Assembly: GCA_050015275.1 (NCBI GenBank)
Contig: JBEKBS010000005.1
Coordinates: 132,128 to 196,127, forward strand
Reading direction: 5' to 3'
DNA from: DATKJS01 sp050015275
GTDB lineage: Bacteria > Acidobacteriota > Aminicenantia > Aminicenantales > Saccharicenantaceae
Length of the DNA stretch: 64,000 bases
The position numbers and the translations under genes are program-made. Below the pieces are notes generated by a model. The model saw only the letters and a program-made list of their open reading frames with translations, ran no database searches and was not told the DNA's origin. Within the stretch, counting starts at the first letter, position 1, and every line of letters starts with the position of its first letter. Below, one piece after another: positions 56,745-64,000 of the stretch.

Positions 56745-58865
56745 ATGAAGAAAGCATTGCTTCTGGCGGTCGCTTTCCTCGTTTCCATTCCGCTTGGCCT
56801 GAGCGCCCAGTCGGACACGCCGTCGGACGGCTACTATGCCCCGAGCTTCGCCCGCGTCACTTATGTGAGCGGCGACGTCTTCGTCCAGAGGACCTCTGAC
56901 CTCGGCACGGAGAAGGCCGAGGTGAACCTGGCCCTGGTCCTGGGGGACAAGCTCGGGACCGGGGCCGGTCAGGCCGAAGTCCATTTCGGCCGCCGGAATT
57001 ACCTCCGGCTGGACAACAACACCAAGGTGGAATTTGCCCTCCTGCCCGTCGAGGGGGATGACCGGATCAAGCTTCATGTTCTCGAAGGGAGCGCCTACCT
57101 CCGGGTCAGCGCGCTCGCTGGCGATAAGGCGATCGAGGTCCATACTCCCGACGCGTCCACGTACATCCTGGAGGAAGGCCTCTACAGGTTCAACGTGAGC
57201 GCCAACAAACAGACCGAAGTCATCGCCCTCGAAGGCAGCCTGGAGGCCGCCGGAGAGGAAGGCTCCGTCGTCGTTCATAGCCGGCAGTCGCTCGTCGCCT
57301 CGGACGGCCGTCTTGTCGGCGACCCCGGCGAATACGATTCCCGTTCCGACGGATTCGACCAGTGGAACGAGTCCCGGGACGCCCTGTTCGCCCAGAGGAG
57401 CACGACCCGGCATCTGCCCTCCGATCTCGGCGACTACGAAGAGGAGCTCGACCAGAACGGCCAATGGACCTACGAGGAGCCCTACGGCAACGTCTGGGTC
57501 CCCAACGGGGTCGATGACGACTGGCGGCCCTATATGTATGGCCGCTGGTCCTGGTACCCGAACATCGGTTGGAACTGGGTCTCTTCCGAACCCTGGGGCT
57601 GGTCGGTCTACCATTATGGCCGCTGGTCCTGGAGGTTCGGCCTCGGCTGGTACTGGATCCCCCAGAATCAATGGGGCCCCGCCTGGGTCCATTGGTGGTG
57701 GGACAACGATTACATCGGCTGGTGCCCGCTGAGCTGGTACAACCGGCCCGGGGTCCTCTTCAACAATAGGTTTTACGACCGGTACCACGACCATTATTTT
57801 CCCGGCAACAACCGGGCCATGTCCGTCATCCACCGGGACCAGCTCCAATCCCGCGATGTCGGCCGCCACTTGCTGAGGGGCGGCGAGCTCGATCGGATCG
57901 GCCGGATCTCGCTCCGGGCCGAGCAGCCTGCCATCCGGCCGGCCATCGGCCGGTCGGGCCTCCAGTCCCCGGCGGCCCAACGGATCTTCTCCGGGCGGCC
58001 CGGCATCCGGGGCGAGGCGAAAAATTATGCTCCGGGGAGCTCCCTCTCCTCTTCGCAGTTGAGATACGGCCGCTCGAATGCCGCGGACAGGGGAGTCGGT
58101 GCTTCGTCCTCCGCCGAGAGAGGGGGAGCCGTGAGCGGCCGTTCATTGTCCGGACGGTCGGCCGGGACCGGGGCCGCACCCGCCGAAAGAGGCATCCGCG
58201 TGTATTCTTGGGACAGGTCCGCCGGATCCTCAACCGGCGGTTCTTCCTCCCGGGTCTACCCGTCCCGGAGGGAAACATCCGGCGCCGCAGTTCGACAAGA
58301 GTCCCCGCGAGCGGTTGAGCGACCGGTGAGGGAGGGATCGTCCACCGGGACCAGGACGCCCTCGAGCGCAACCATCAAACATTATGCTTCGAGCTCGCAG
58401 GCGACGGCATCCTCCTGGAACCCCCGTTCATCATCATCAGCATGGGCGTTCAGGTCCGATCCCTCAGCCCTCTCCGCCCGGACGTTCCCGTCCCGGCTGA
58501 GCCCGGACAGCTCCCGGGGTTCGGGGCCGTCGGCGGGGTCTTCGGTCCGTTCGACGACGCCGCGCTTCGGGACGGACCGCGCCTCCGGGGCCAGCCGGAG
58601 TCCGTCCGGCCTCACGAGGAGCTATGCGCGCGGGTCCTCTTATCCGGGTTTCTCGAGAAGCTCCGCCGCGCCGAGGTACAACCCGCGCACCTATTCTTAC
58701 TCCCGTTCGAGTTCACCTTCTTATTCCAGCTCGCGCTCTTATTCCTCTTCTCGCCCGAATATTTCCTCCTCTTCGAGATCGGGCCGGTCCTCGGTCTCGC
58801 GGTCGTCGTCGTCCTCCTCCCGCTCGTCCTCGGGCCACTCCGGCGGCGTCAGGAAGAGGGGCTGA
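56745..58865 (+). CDS. FecR-domain, DUF6600-like surface protein with Ser/Arg-rich tail
   Basis: The 706-residue exported protein has a signal peptide (about 1-22, ending LGLSAQ). A FecR-like domain follows (about 35-190) with VTYVSGDVFVQR, LVLGDKLGTGAGQAEVHFG and HTPDASTYILEEGLYRFNV. Then comes a Trp-rich region (about 225-345) with repeats such as YMYGRWSWYPNIGWNWVSSE and VYHYGRWSWRFGLGWYWIPQ, as in DUF6600 proteins. The last ~350 residues are low complexity and rich in S, R, G and P, with many RSSS and YSSSR units, and end VRKRG. It probably stays in the periplasm or on the surface. It lies behind a perfect sigma-54 promoter, so it may be in the regulon of the NtrC-type regulator. Confidence 0.8.
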   Translation: MKKALLLAVAFLVSIPLGLSAQSDTPSDGYYAPSFARVTYVSGDVFVQRTSDLGTEKAEVNLALVLGDKLGTGAGQAEVHFGRRNYLRLDNNTKVEFALLPVEGDDRIKLHVLEGSAYLRVSALAGDKAIEVHTPDASTYILEEGLYRFNVSANKQTEVIALEGSLEAAGEEGSVVVHSRQSLVASDGRLVGDPGEYDSRSDGFDQWNESRDALFAQRSTTRHLPSDLGDYEEELDQNGQWTYEEPYGNVWVPNGVDDDWRPYMYGRWSWYPNIGWNWVSSEPWGWSVYHYGRWSWRFGLGWYWIPQNQWGPAWVHWWWDNDYIGWCPLSWYNRPGVLFNNRFYDRYHDHYFPGNNRAMSVIHRDQLQSRDVGRHLLRGGELDRIGRISLRAEQPAIRPAIGRSGLQSPAAQRIFSGRPGIRGEAKNYAPGSSLSSSQLRYGRSNAADRGVGASSSAERGGAVSGRSLSGRSAGTGAAPAERGIRVYSWDRSAGSSTGGSSSRVYPSRRETSGAAVRQESPRAVERPVREGSSTGTRTPSSATIKHYASSSQATASSWNPRSSSSAWAFRSDPSALSARTFPSRLSPDSSRGSGPSAGSSVRSTTPRFGTDRASGASRSPSGLTRSYARGSSYPGFSRSSAAPRYNPRTYSYSRSSSPSYSSSRSYSSSRPNISSSSRSGRSSVSRSSSSSSRSSSGHSGGVRKRG

Positions 58866-58961
58866 AGCGGCTGAGATCTCTCGAATCCTCATTGGACAGG
58901 CCGGCGGGCTCCCCCCGAGTCCCCGACCTTGATACCAAGCCGGCAGGGCGTTTTTTTCCTC

Positions 58962-58990
58962 TTTACTTTTCGGATGTGGAGTGGTATAAA
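58962..58990 (+). promoter_or_regulatory. sigma-70-type promoter of the lipoprotein gene
   Basis: TTTACT (58962-58967) and TATAAA (58985-58990) are spaced by 17 bases. The leader holds a stem, CGGGAAG-GCCG-CTTCCCG (59002-59019). Confidence 0.55.
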
Positions 58991-59086
58991 GTGATACTTG
59001 TCGGGAAGGCCGCTTCCCGCCGTCCACTGAGCTGTTGATCCTGCTTGAGGGAATGGACGATCGATGAAAGGATGGAGGTAAGAGCG

Positions 59087-59824
59087 ATGACTTCCGTGAA
59101 AAGAACCGGGATTCTTCTTTTAGGCCTGGGCCTGCTTTTCGTCCTCGTCGGGACGCCGGCCTGCCAGAAAAAGGCTGCCGAATCGGTGGCCGCCGCCCAG
59201 CCGCAAAAGCCGTCCAACGAGTTCGAAGGCACGGTCAAGATGGCCCTCGGGAAATACCTCTATCTCCCCACGGCCCAGGGTTTCGACATTGTCCTCCAGG
59301 GCTTTGACGCGGCCACTCTGGTCGGGAAGGACATCCGGGTCAAGGGCGAGCTCCTCCTCGACAAGCCCTCGATCTTCCGGGCCGACACGGTGGACGTGAA
59401 GGGCGCTTCGGGCGCCTACACGAACGCCTACACCCGGACCCAGGACCTGGCCGTGGACGATTTCCTCGATGTCAAAGCCAGGGATGCCTACCCGGTCCTG
59501 ACGATCACCGGCGTTAACAAGCCCGAGGAATGGGAGAACCAGGGCAAGGGCAAGATTTTCGGCAAGCTCCAGGAAGCCGCCGTGAAAGAGGGCGGGACGG
59601 AGACGCCGGTCACCTGCATCGTCCTGACCGACGAGAAAGGCAAGGAAGCCGGCAAGATCATCGTGGACAAGTTCTCCGAGTTCTCCAGGTATTACCTGAA
59701 AAAGCTGAGGCTCTTCGACAAGTTCTGGTTCTACCTGAACATCAAGGACAGCGTGGACAAGAAAGTCCGGGCCCGGACCAAGGAACTCTTCCACGCCGAC
59801 GTCCAGTTCGCCGGCCTGTTCTGA
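59087..59824 (+). CDS. Lipoprotein of unknown function
   Basis: I do not recognise this 245-residue protein. The lipobox TPAC gives C26 as lipidation site. The first half (about 45-115) is beta-rich (NEFEGTVKMALGKYLYLPTA, LVGKDIRVKGELLL), perhaps an OB-like fold. The second half (about 125-245) contains EWENQGKGKIFGKLQEAAV and KFSEFSRYYLKKLRLFDKFW. The ATG at 59087 is set by GGAGGT just upstream. A strong terminator ends the gene, so it is probably monocistronic. Confidence 0.72.
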   Translation: MTSVKRTGILLLGLGLLFVLVGTPACQKKAAESVAAAQPQKPSNEFEGTVKMALGKYLYLPTAQGFDIVLQGFDAATLVGKDIRVKGELLLDKPSIFRADTVDVKGASGAYTNAYTRTQDLAVDDFLDVKARDAYPVLTITGVNKPEEWENQGKGKIFGKLQEAAVKEGGTETPVTCIVLTDEKGKEAGKIIVDKFSEFSRYYLKKLRLFDKFWFYLNIKDSVDKKVRARTKELFHADVQFAGLF

Positions 59825-59843
59825 TTCTTGTTTGAAAAGGCGA

Positions 59844-59880
59844 GGGGGCGGTCCCGCCGAGGGAACGTCCCCTTTTTTTT
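59844..59880 (+). terminator. strong intrinsic terminator of the lipoprotein gene
   Basis: GGGGGCG (59844-59850) pairs with CGTCCCC (59866-59872), and an inner TCCC/GGGA pair extends the stem to 11 base pairs. Eight T residues follow. Confidence 0.85.
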
Positions 59881-59989
59881 GACCCGGGGAGGCGCCGGGG
59901 GGAAAAATATGTCTTGAAAATTCCCTCCGGGCGGCGCAAGATAACCTCTTTTCCGGGCAAGCCCGACGACGTCACTCGAGGAGGTGAGC

Positions 59990-60412
59990 ATGATGAGAAC
60001 GATCGTGACCTTGGGCCTGGCGTTGGCCGTGCTGGCCGGCCTCGGCCTGGCCCTGTCCCAGCAAATCCCCGCCCCCAAGCCCGACAGGGCTAAGATCCTG
60101 GGGACATGGACCCTCGATATCGACGCGGGCGAGACGACGATCACCCTGACCCTCGTCCTGCAGGAGGCCGAGGGCAAGCTTGTCGGCAAGATCAGCGAGC
60201 CGAACGGGATGTTCACGGACTCGCCCCTCAGCAACATCGAGTTCGACGGCGAGAACCTGGCCTACGACATCAACGTTCCTAGCCCTCCGGATGGGAGCGT
60301 CAAGGTCTGGAAAACGCAGCTGAAGATCGGGGCCGACACGGCCGAAGGCGCCATCGCCAACGCCGACCTCGCCATGACGGCGACGGTCACCGGGAAGCGG
60401 ACGGGCAAATAG
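59990..60412 (+). CDS. Small exported beta-rich protein, function unknown
   Basis: The 140-residue protein starts with a signal peptide (about 1-23, MRTIVTLGLALAVLAGLGLA) and has a mature part of mostly beta strands: KILGTWTLDIDAGETTITLT, KLVGKISEPNGMF and KVWKTQLKIGADTAEGAIA. This pattern suggests a lipocalin- or beta-sandwich-like fold, but no family is recognised. GAGGAGGTG precedes the ATG at 59990, which decides the start over a GTG two codons upstream. It is 46 bases upstream of the MFS gene and may be co-transcribed with it. Confidence 0.75.
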   Translation: MMRTIVTLGLALAVLAGLGLALSQQIPAPKPDRAKILGTWTLDIDAGETTITLTLVLQEAEGKLVGKISEPNGMFTDSPLSNIEFDGENLAYDINVPSPPDGSVKVWKTQLKIGADTAEGAIANADLAMTATVTGKRTGK

Positions 60413-60458
60413 CCGAGCCCGTCCCTCGTCCCTCAGCCTCCGGAAAGGACAGGCGAAC

Positions 60459-61793
60459 ATGACGACTGAATCCGCGGCCTCCGTCGGCTTTTTCCATCCG
60501 TCCAAGCCCATCTACCGGTACACGAACCTCCTCTTCATCTCCTCCCTGACCTTCGGGAGCTACTTCGCCTACGACATCATCGGGGCCATCGCCCCGTCCC
60601 TCGTCGAGGGCCTCCACGCGGGGCGGAAGACCGTCGGGGCCTTCAACACGATGTACAGCATCGCCGCCATCCTCGTCCTGCTCTTCGCCGGGATGCTCAT
60701 CGACCGGCTCGGGACGCGGAAGTCGGGCATCATCTTCTCCCTCCTCGTCTTCGCCGGGGCCGCCGTCGTCTGGCAGGCCAAGACGATCCCGCTGATGTTC
60801 CTCGGCCGGTTCATCTTCGGCGCCGGCGCCGAGCCCCTCGTCGTCGCCCAGAGCGCCATGCTGGCCCGCTGGTTCAAGAGGAAGGAGCTGGCGCTCTCCT
60901 TCGGCGTGGCCCTGACCATGAGCCGGCTCGGCTCGCTCTTCGCTTTCAACAACGGGGAGCTCATCACGAAATATTTCGGGAGCTTCCGCAACGCCCTCCT
61001 GGCCGCCGTCGGCGCCTGCGCCCTGTCCCTCATCGGCAACCTCTGCTACATCGTCATGGACAAGCGGGGCGAGAAGATTCTCAACCTCCGCGACGAGAGC
61101 GCCGGCGATAAGATCGTCTTCAAGGACTTCAAGGAGTTCAAGCCGACCTTCTGGTACGTGACGCTGCTCTGCCTGACCTTTTACGCGGCCGTCTTCCCCT
61201 TCCAGAGCCTGTCGACGGACTTCTTCCACACCAAGTGGGGCATCGCCCTGACGGCGCCGTCGTCGGGCGGCTTCCTGGCCCAGGTCTTCAACAACTTCCT
61301 CCACATCTTCAGCACGACCGGCGGCATCTCGAGCATCATCATCTTCGCCTCGATGATCCTGGCGCCGTTCGCCGGGCGGCTGGTCGACCGGGTGGGGAAA
61401 CGGGCGACGTTCATGATCGCCGGCTCGCTCCTCATGATCCCCTGCCATCTGGCCATGGGCCTGACGAGGATCTATCCGGCCTACCCGATGATCCTCCTCG
61501 GGTTCGCCTTCGTCCTCGTCCCGGCCGCGATGTGGCCGTCGGTGCCGCTCATCGTCCGGTCGGAAAGGGTCGGCACGGCCTTCGGGCTGATGACGGCCAT
61601 CCAGAACTTCGGCCTGGGGCTCTTCCCGCTGCTCAACGGGATGCTCCGGGACAAGACCGGGAATTACGTCGCGAGCGAGTTCATGTTCGCGAGCCTGGGC
61701 GTCATCGGGCTGGTGTTCGCGTTGCTGCTCAAGCGCGCCGACCGCCGGGAGGGCCGGGGCCTCGAGGTTCCGCAAAAAGCGGCGGCCGGTTGA
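60459..61793 (+). CDS. Major facilitator superfamily transporter
   Basis: The 444-residue protein is an MFS secondary carrier with 12 predicted helices. The first segment contains YFAYDIIGAIAPSLVEGLHA, and the A-motif-like loop reads GMLIDRLGTRKSGI; a second copy-like loop in the C-terminal half is GRLVDRVGKRATFMIAG. A central cytoplasmic loop (about 195-225) separates the halves. AAAGGA precedes the ATG. The substrate is unknown; no metabolic genes lie beside it. Confidence 0.92.
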   Translation: MTTESAASVGFFHPSKPIYRYTNLLFISSLTFGSYFAYDIIGAIAPSLVEGLHAGRKTVGAFNTMYSIAAILVLLFAGMLIDRLGTRKSGIIFSLLVFAGAAVVWQAKTIPLMFLGRFIFGAGAEPLVVAQSAMLARWFKRKELALSFGVALTMSRLGSLFAFNNGELITKYFGSFRNALLAAVGACALSLIGNLCYIVMDKRGEKILNLRDESAGDKIVFKDFKEFKPTFWYVTLLCLTFYAAVFPFQSLSTDFFHTKWGIALTAPSSGGFLAQVFNNFLHIFSTTGGISSIIIFASMILAPFAGRLVDRVGKRATFMIAGSLLMIPCHLAMGLTRIYPAYPMILLGFAFVLVPAAMWPSVPLIVRSERVGTAFGLMTAIQNFGLGLFPLLNGMLRDKTGNYVASEFMFASLGVIGLVFALLLKRADRREGRGLEVPQKAAAG

Positions 61794-61940
61794 GGCTCGG
61801 GCCCGGTTTCCTGACTCCCAGGAGCGGGTCCCACCGGTCCGGTCGAGCTTCGGAAAGACGTTCATTTCTGATCAGCGGGAAATTCTCGAACGATTCCTTC
61901 TCCAAGGAATGCGCGCGGCCGGAGAGTCCTGAGCCCCGGG

Positions 61941-61969
61941 TTGAATTTCTCCTGCGTCGGTGATATCTT
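61941..61969 (+). promoter_or_regulatory. sigma-70-type promoter of the kinase gene
   Basis: TTGAAT (61941-61946) and TATCTT (61964-61969) are spaced by 17 bases, 32 bases before the GTG start at 62002. Confidence 0.6.
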
Positions 61970-62001
61970 CCCGCCCAGCAGGGGAAAAGAGGAACGGGAC
62001 C

Positions 62002-64000
62002 GTGCAGTGTCCGAAATGTCATTCCGAGAATAACGACAGTTCCCGGTTTTGCAGCAACTGCGCCGCGCCTCTGGGCCAGGGAGGGCACCAGGGAGCGTCC
62101 CTGACGAAGACCCTCGAAACGCCTGTGCAGATCTTTAGGACTGGCACCCTCGTCGCCGGCAAGTACAGGATCATCGAGGAGATCGGCCAGGGCGGCATGG
62201 GGATCGTCTACAAGGCCGAGGACATCAAGCTCAAACGGTGCGTGGCCCTGAAGTTCCTGCCGCCCCACCTGATGAGCTCGCCCGAGCTCCGGGAGCGCTT
62301 CCTGATCGAGGCCCAGGCCGCCGCCGCCCTGTCCCATCCGAACATCTGCGTCATCCACGAGGTCGGGGAAAGCGAGGAACGTCCCTATATCGCCATGGAA
62401 TACGTGGAAGGGAAGACGCTCCGGGATAAGATCCATCAGGGGCCGTTGAAGTCGGAAGAAGCCCTCGCTATCGTGAGCCAGGTCGCCGCCGGCCTCGGAG
62501 AAGCCCACCGCAAGGGCATCATTCACCGGGACATCAAGAGCGCGAACATCATGGTCACGGACAAGGGCCAGGTCAAGGTCATGGACTTCGGGCTGGCGAA
62601 ACTTCAGGGCGGGAGTTCACTGACAAGGAGCCAGACGACGCTCGGCACCGTGGCCTACATGTCGCCGGAACAGGCCCGGAGCGGCGACCTGGACCAGCGG
62701 ACCGACATCTGGTCTTTGGGCGTCGTCCTCTACGAGATGGTTTCTGGCAAGCTGCCGTTCCGGGGGGACCGCGACCAGGCGGTGATCTACTCTATCCTCC
62801 ATGAGGAGCCGGAGTCCCTGAAAAAGGCCCGTGCCGACGCGATGGCCGATTTGGACCAGATCGTCGGCCAGGCCCTGGCCAAGAAGCTGGCCGATCGCTA
62901 TCAGACCATGGAGGAGTTCCGCGAGGACGTCGAGGCCGTCAGGGAAGGCCTGAAGCCTCTGAAAGCCAGACCCAGGCGGGCGTCACGGATGATCCTCGGG
63001 ATAAGAACGGCGTATGTTGTCGGCTTCAATGTCGGGGGACTGCGGGATCGGATCCTCGGCCGAGCCGCTCTGGCGCGGGCCGTCAAGCTAGCCGTGCTTC
63101 CGTTCAAGAACCTGACAGGCGACTCCCAGCAGGAGTACTTCAGCGACGGTCTGACGCAGGAGATCAACACGCAACTCGGCAGCCTTAACCCGCAGGTCCT
63201 CAGCGTAGTCGGGAACACTTCGGTGGGGCGTTACAAGAAAACGAATACACCCATCGATCGGATCGGCCGCGAGCTCGGGGTGGACTATGTGCTCGAGGGG
63301 GGCGCGCAGCGGGAAGGGACCCGGGTCCGGATCACAGCCGAGCTGATCAAGGTGCGGAACCAAACCCAGGTCTGGGCTGACACTTTCAATCGGGAGATGT
63401 CCGGGATCCTGGACCTCCAGAGCGACGTGGCCAAAGAGGTGGCCGGGGCGCTGGCCGTCAAGCTCCTCCCGGCCGAGCAGGCGCGCCTGGCGAAATCCCG
63501 GACGGTCGACCCCGAGGCCTATGAAGCGTATATCAAGGGTTCCCAATACTGGGTCAGGATGACGAAAGGGGACCTCGACACGGCGGAACGGTACTTCGAG
63601 CTGGCCCTTCAGAAAGACCCGATTTACGCCGCCGCCTACGCGGGCATCGCCTGGGTCTGGTCCTGCCGGAACCAGAACGGGATGTCTCCCCCGAGCGAGG
63701 CCGTGCCGAAGATGAAGGCGGCGGCGCTCAAAGCCGTGGCGCTCGATGACACATTGGCCGAGTCGCACTATGCGTTGGCGTCTGTCTATACCTACGCCGA
63801 TTGGAACATGCCTGCGGCCGGGACGGAATGGGCCCGCGCGGTCGAGCTCAATCCCAATAACCCGTACGGATTGGCCGGGTACTCGCACTACTTGATGATC
63901 ATGGGCCGTCAGGAAGAGGCCATGCGGCAGATCGAGCGCGCCCTGAACCTTGACCCGTTCAACGTCACGGTCCAGAGCTTCTACGTCGTCGACCTCGAGT
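62002..64000 (+). CDS. Serine/threonine protein kinase with zinc ribbon, TolB/FlgO-like domain and TPRs (3' end off window)
   Basis: The visible 666 residues start at GTG (AGAGGA upstream). A zinc-ribbon (C3, C6, C17, C20) is followed by a Hanks-type kinase domain (about 50-310). Its glycine loop is GQGGMGIVYKAE, the catalytic loop IIHRDIKSANIM has H175-R176-D177, DFG is at 195-197, and TVAYMSPEQA follows. A TolB/FlgO-like domain (about 363-490: KLAVLPFKNLTGDSQQEYFS) and TPR repeats (from about 510) come next. Related proteins have a membrane helix between kinase and TolB-like domain. Here that stretch (about 324-345: MILGIRTAYVVGFNVGG) is short and only weakly hydrophobic, so anchoring is doubtful. 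The end is beyond the window. Confidence 0.92.
   Translation, partial: MQCPKCHSENNDSSRFCSNCAAPLGQGGHQGASLTKTLETPVQIFRTGTLVAGKYRIIEEIGQGGMGIVYKAEDIKLKRCVALKFLPPHLMSSPELRERFLIEAQAAAALSHPNICVIHEVGESEERPYIAMEYVEGKTLRDKIHQGPLKSEEALAIVSQVAAGLGEAHRKGIIHRDIKSANIMVTDKGQVKVMDFGLAKLQGGSSLTRSQTTLGTVAYMSPEQARSGDLDQRTDIWSLGVVLYEMVSGKLPFRGDRDQAVIYSILHEEPESLKKARADAMADLDQIVGQALAKKLADRYQTMEEFREDVEAVREGLKPLKARPRRASRMILGIRTAYVVGFNVGGLRDRILGRAALARAVKLAVLPFKNLTGDSQQEYFSDGLTQEINTQLGSLNPQVLSVVGNTSVGRYKKTNTPIDRIGRELGVDYVLEGGAQREGTRVRITAELIKVRNQTQVWADTFNREMSGILDLQSDVAKEVAGALAVKLLPAEQARLAKSRTVDPEAYEAYIKGSQYWVRMTKGDLDTAERYFELALQKDPIYAAAYAGIAWVWSCRNQNGMSPPSEAVPKMKAAALKAVALDDTLAESHYALASVYTYADWNMPAAGTEWARAVELNPNNPYGLAGYSHYLMIMGRQEEAMRQIERALNLDPFNVTVQSFYVVDLE

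Noticed and set aside
1..64000. CRISPR array, insertion sequence, integrase or attachment site
   Set aside because: No regularly spaced repeats, transposase or integrase motifs, or tRNA-bounded duplications were seen; the only tRNA (40130-40203) has no partial copy that I noticed.

Overview
This is a GC-rich chromosomal window with dense, mostly operonic genes and few long intergenic stretches. The envelope genes point to a diderm: a secretin, a FadL-type porin, PpiD/SurA-like and Spy-like periplasmic proteins, and many lipoproteins. Sugar and peptide transporters, several secreted peptidases, sigma-54 control, a TolB/FlgO-like serine/threonine kinase with TPRs, and a tungsten-type aldehyde oxidoreductase together suggest a peptide- and sugar-fermenting member of the Acidobacteriota/Aminicenantes (OP8) group. 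That placement is inference from gene content; no rRNA gene is present. No CRISPR array, insertion sequence or prophage was seen.

Layout. Bases 1-9140 (minus strand) look like one long operon: ispH, rpsA, an HU/IHF gene, a HIT hydrolase, a PpiD-like chaperone, an OPT peptide transporter, an M29-like aminopeptidase and a PatB/MalY lyase cut by the window edge. Bases 9229-11216 hold site-2 protease-scpA-scpB. Bases 11343-16462 hold an ABM-like protein, an amidohydrolase lipoprotein, glnA divergent from an Lrp-type regulator across a striking AT-rich palindromic region, then speD and a thiamine-binding-like gene. Bases 16469-23895 hold an M1 aminopeptidase with a sigma-54-like promoter, an NtrC-type regulator with its membrane PDZ-histidine kinase, and a small secreted protein. 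Bases 24013-31502 are a tight pilC-pilB-pilM-pilN-pilO-pilP-secretin operon without pilins or pilT; the secretin ends in a cohesin-like domain.

Bases 31535-38290 form the most suggestive metabolic cluster: a THEP1-like NTPase, a MoaD/ThiS-like protein, an aldehyde:ferredoxin oxidoreductase, a double-domain class II aldolase, LutC, and a LutB-LutA fusion. Together they could cleave a sugar (phosphate) to lactaldehyde, oxidise it to lactate, and oxidise that to pyruvate. Next come an HD-GYP phosphodiesterase, a CAT-anticodon tRNA directly upstream of tilS, and (minus strand) an ABC exporter, a TPR protein with a pseudopilin-like tail and the prepilin peptidase. Then follow an S9 peptidase with a two-module ferritin-like protein, agmatinase behind a highly structured and terminated RNA-like region, a DUF3467 gene, a FadL-type porin, a small conserved protein and a ribose-type ABC importer.

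The right end (55.9-64 kb) holds envelope genes: a Spy/CpxP-like protein, a FecR-DUF6600-like protein behind a perfect sigma-54 promoter, two small exported proteins, an MFS transporter, and a serine/threonine kinase that runs off the window. Three genes appear to have leaderless mRNAs, each with its start codon 6-7 nt after a good -10 box. Short GGGGAC-type palindromes recur between genes.
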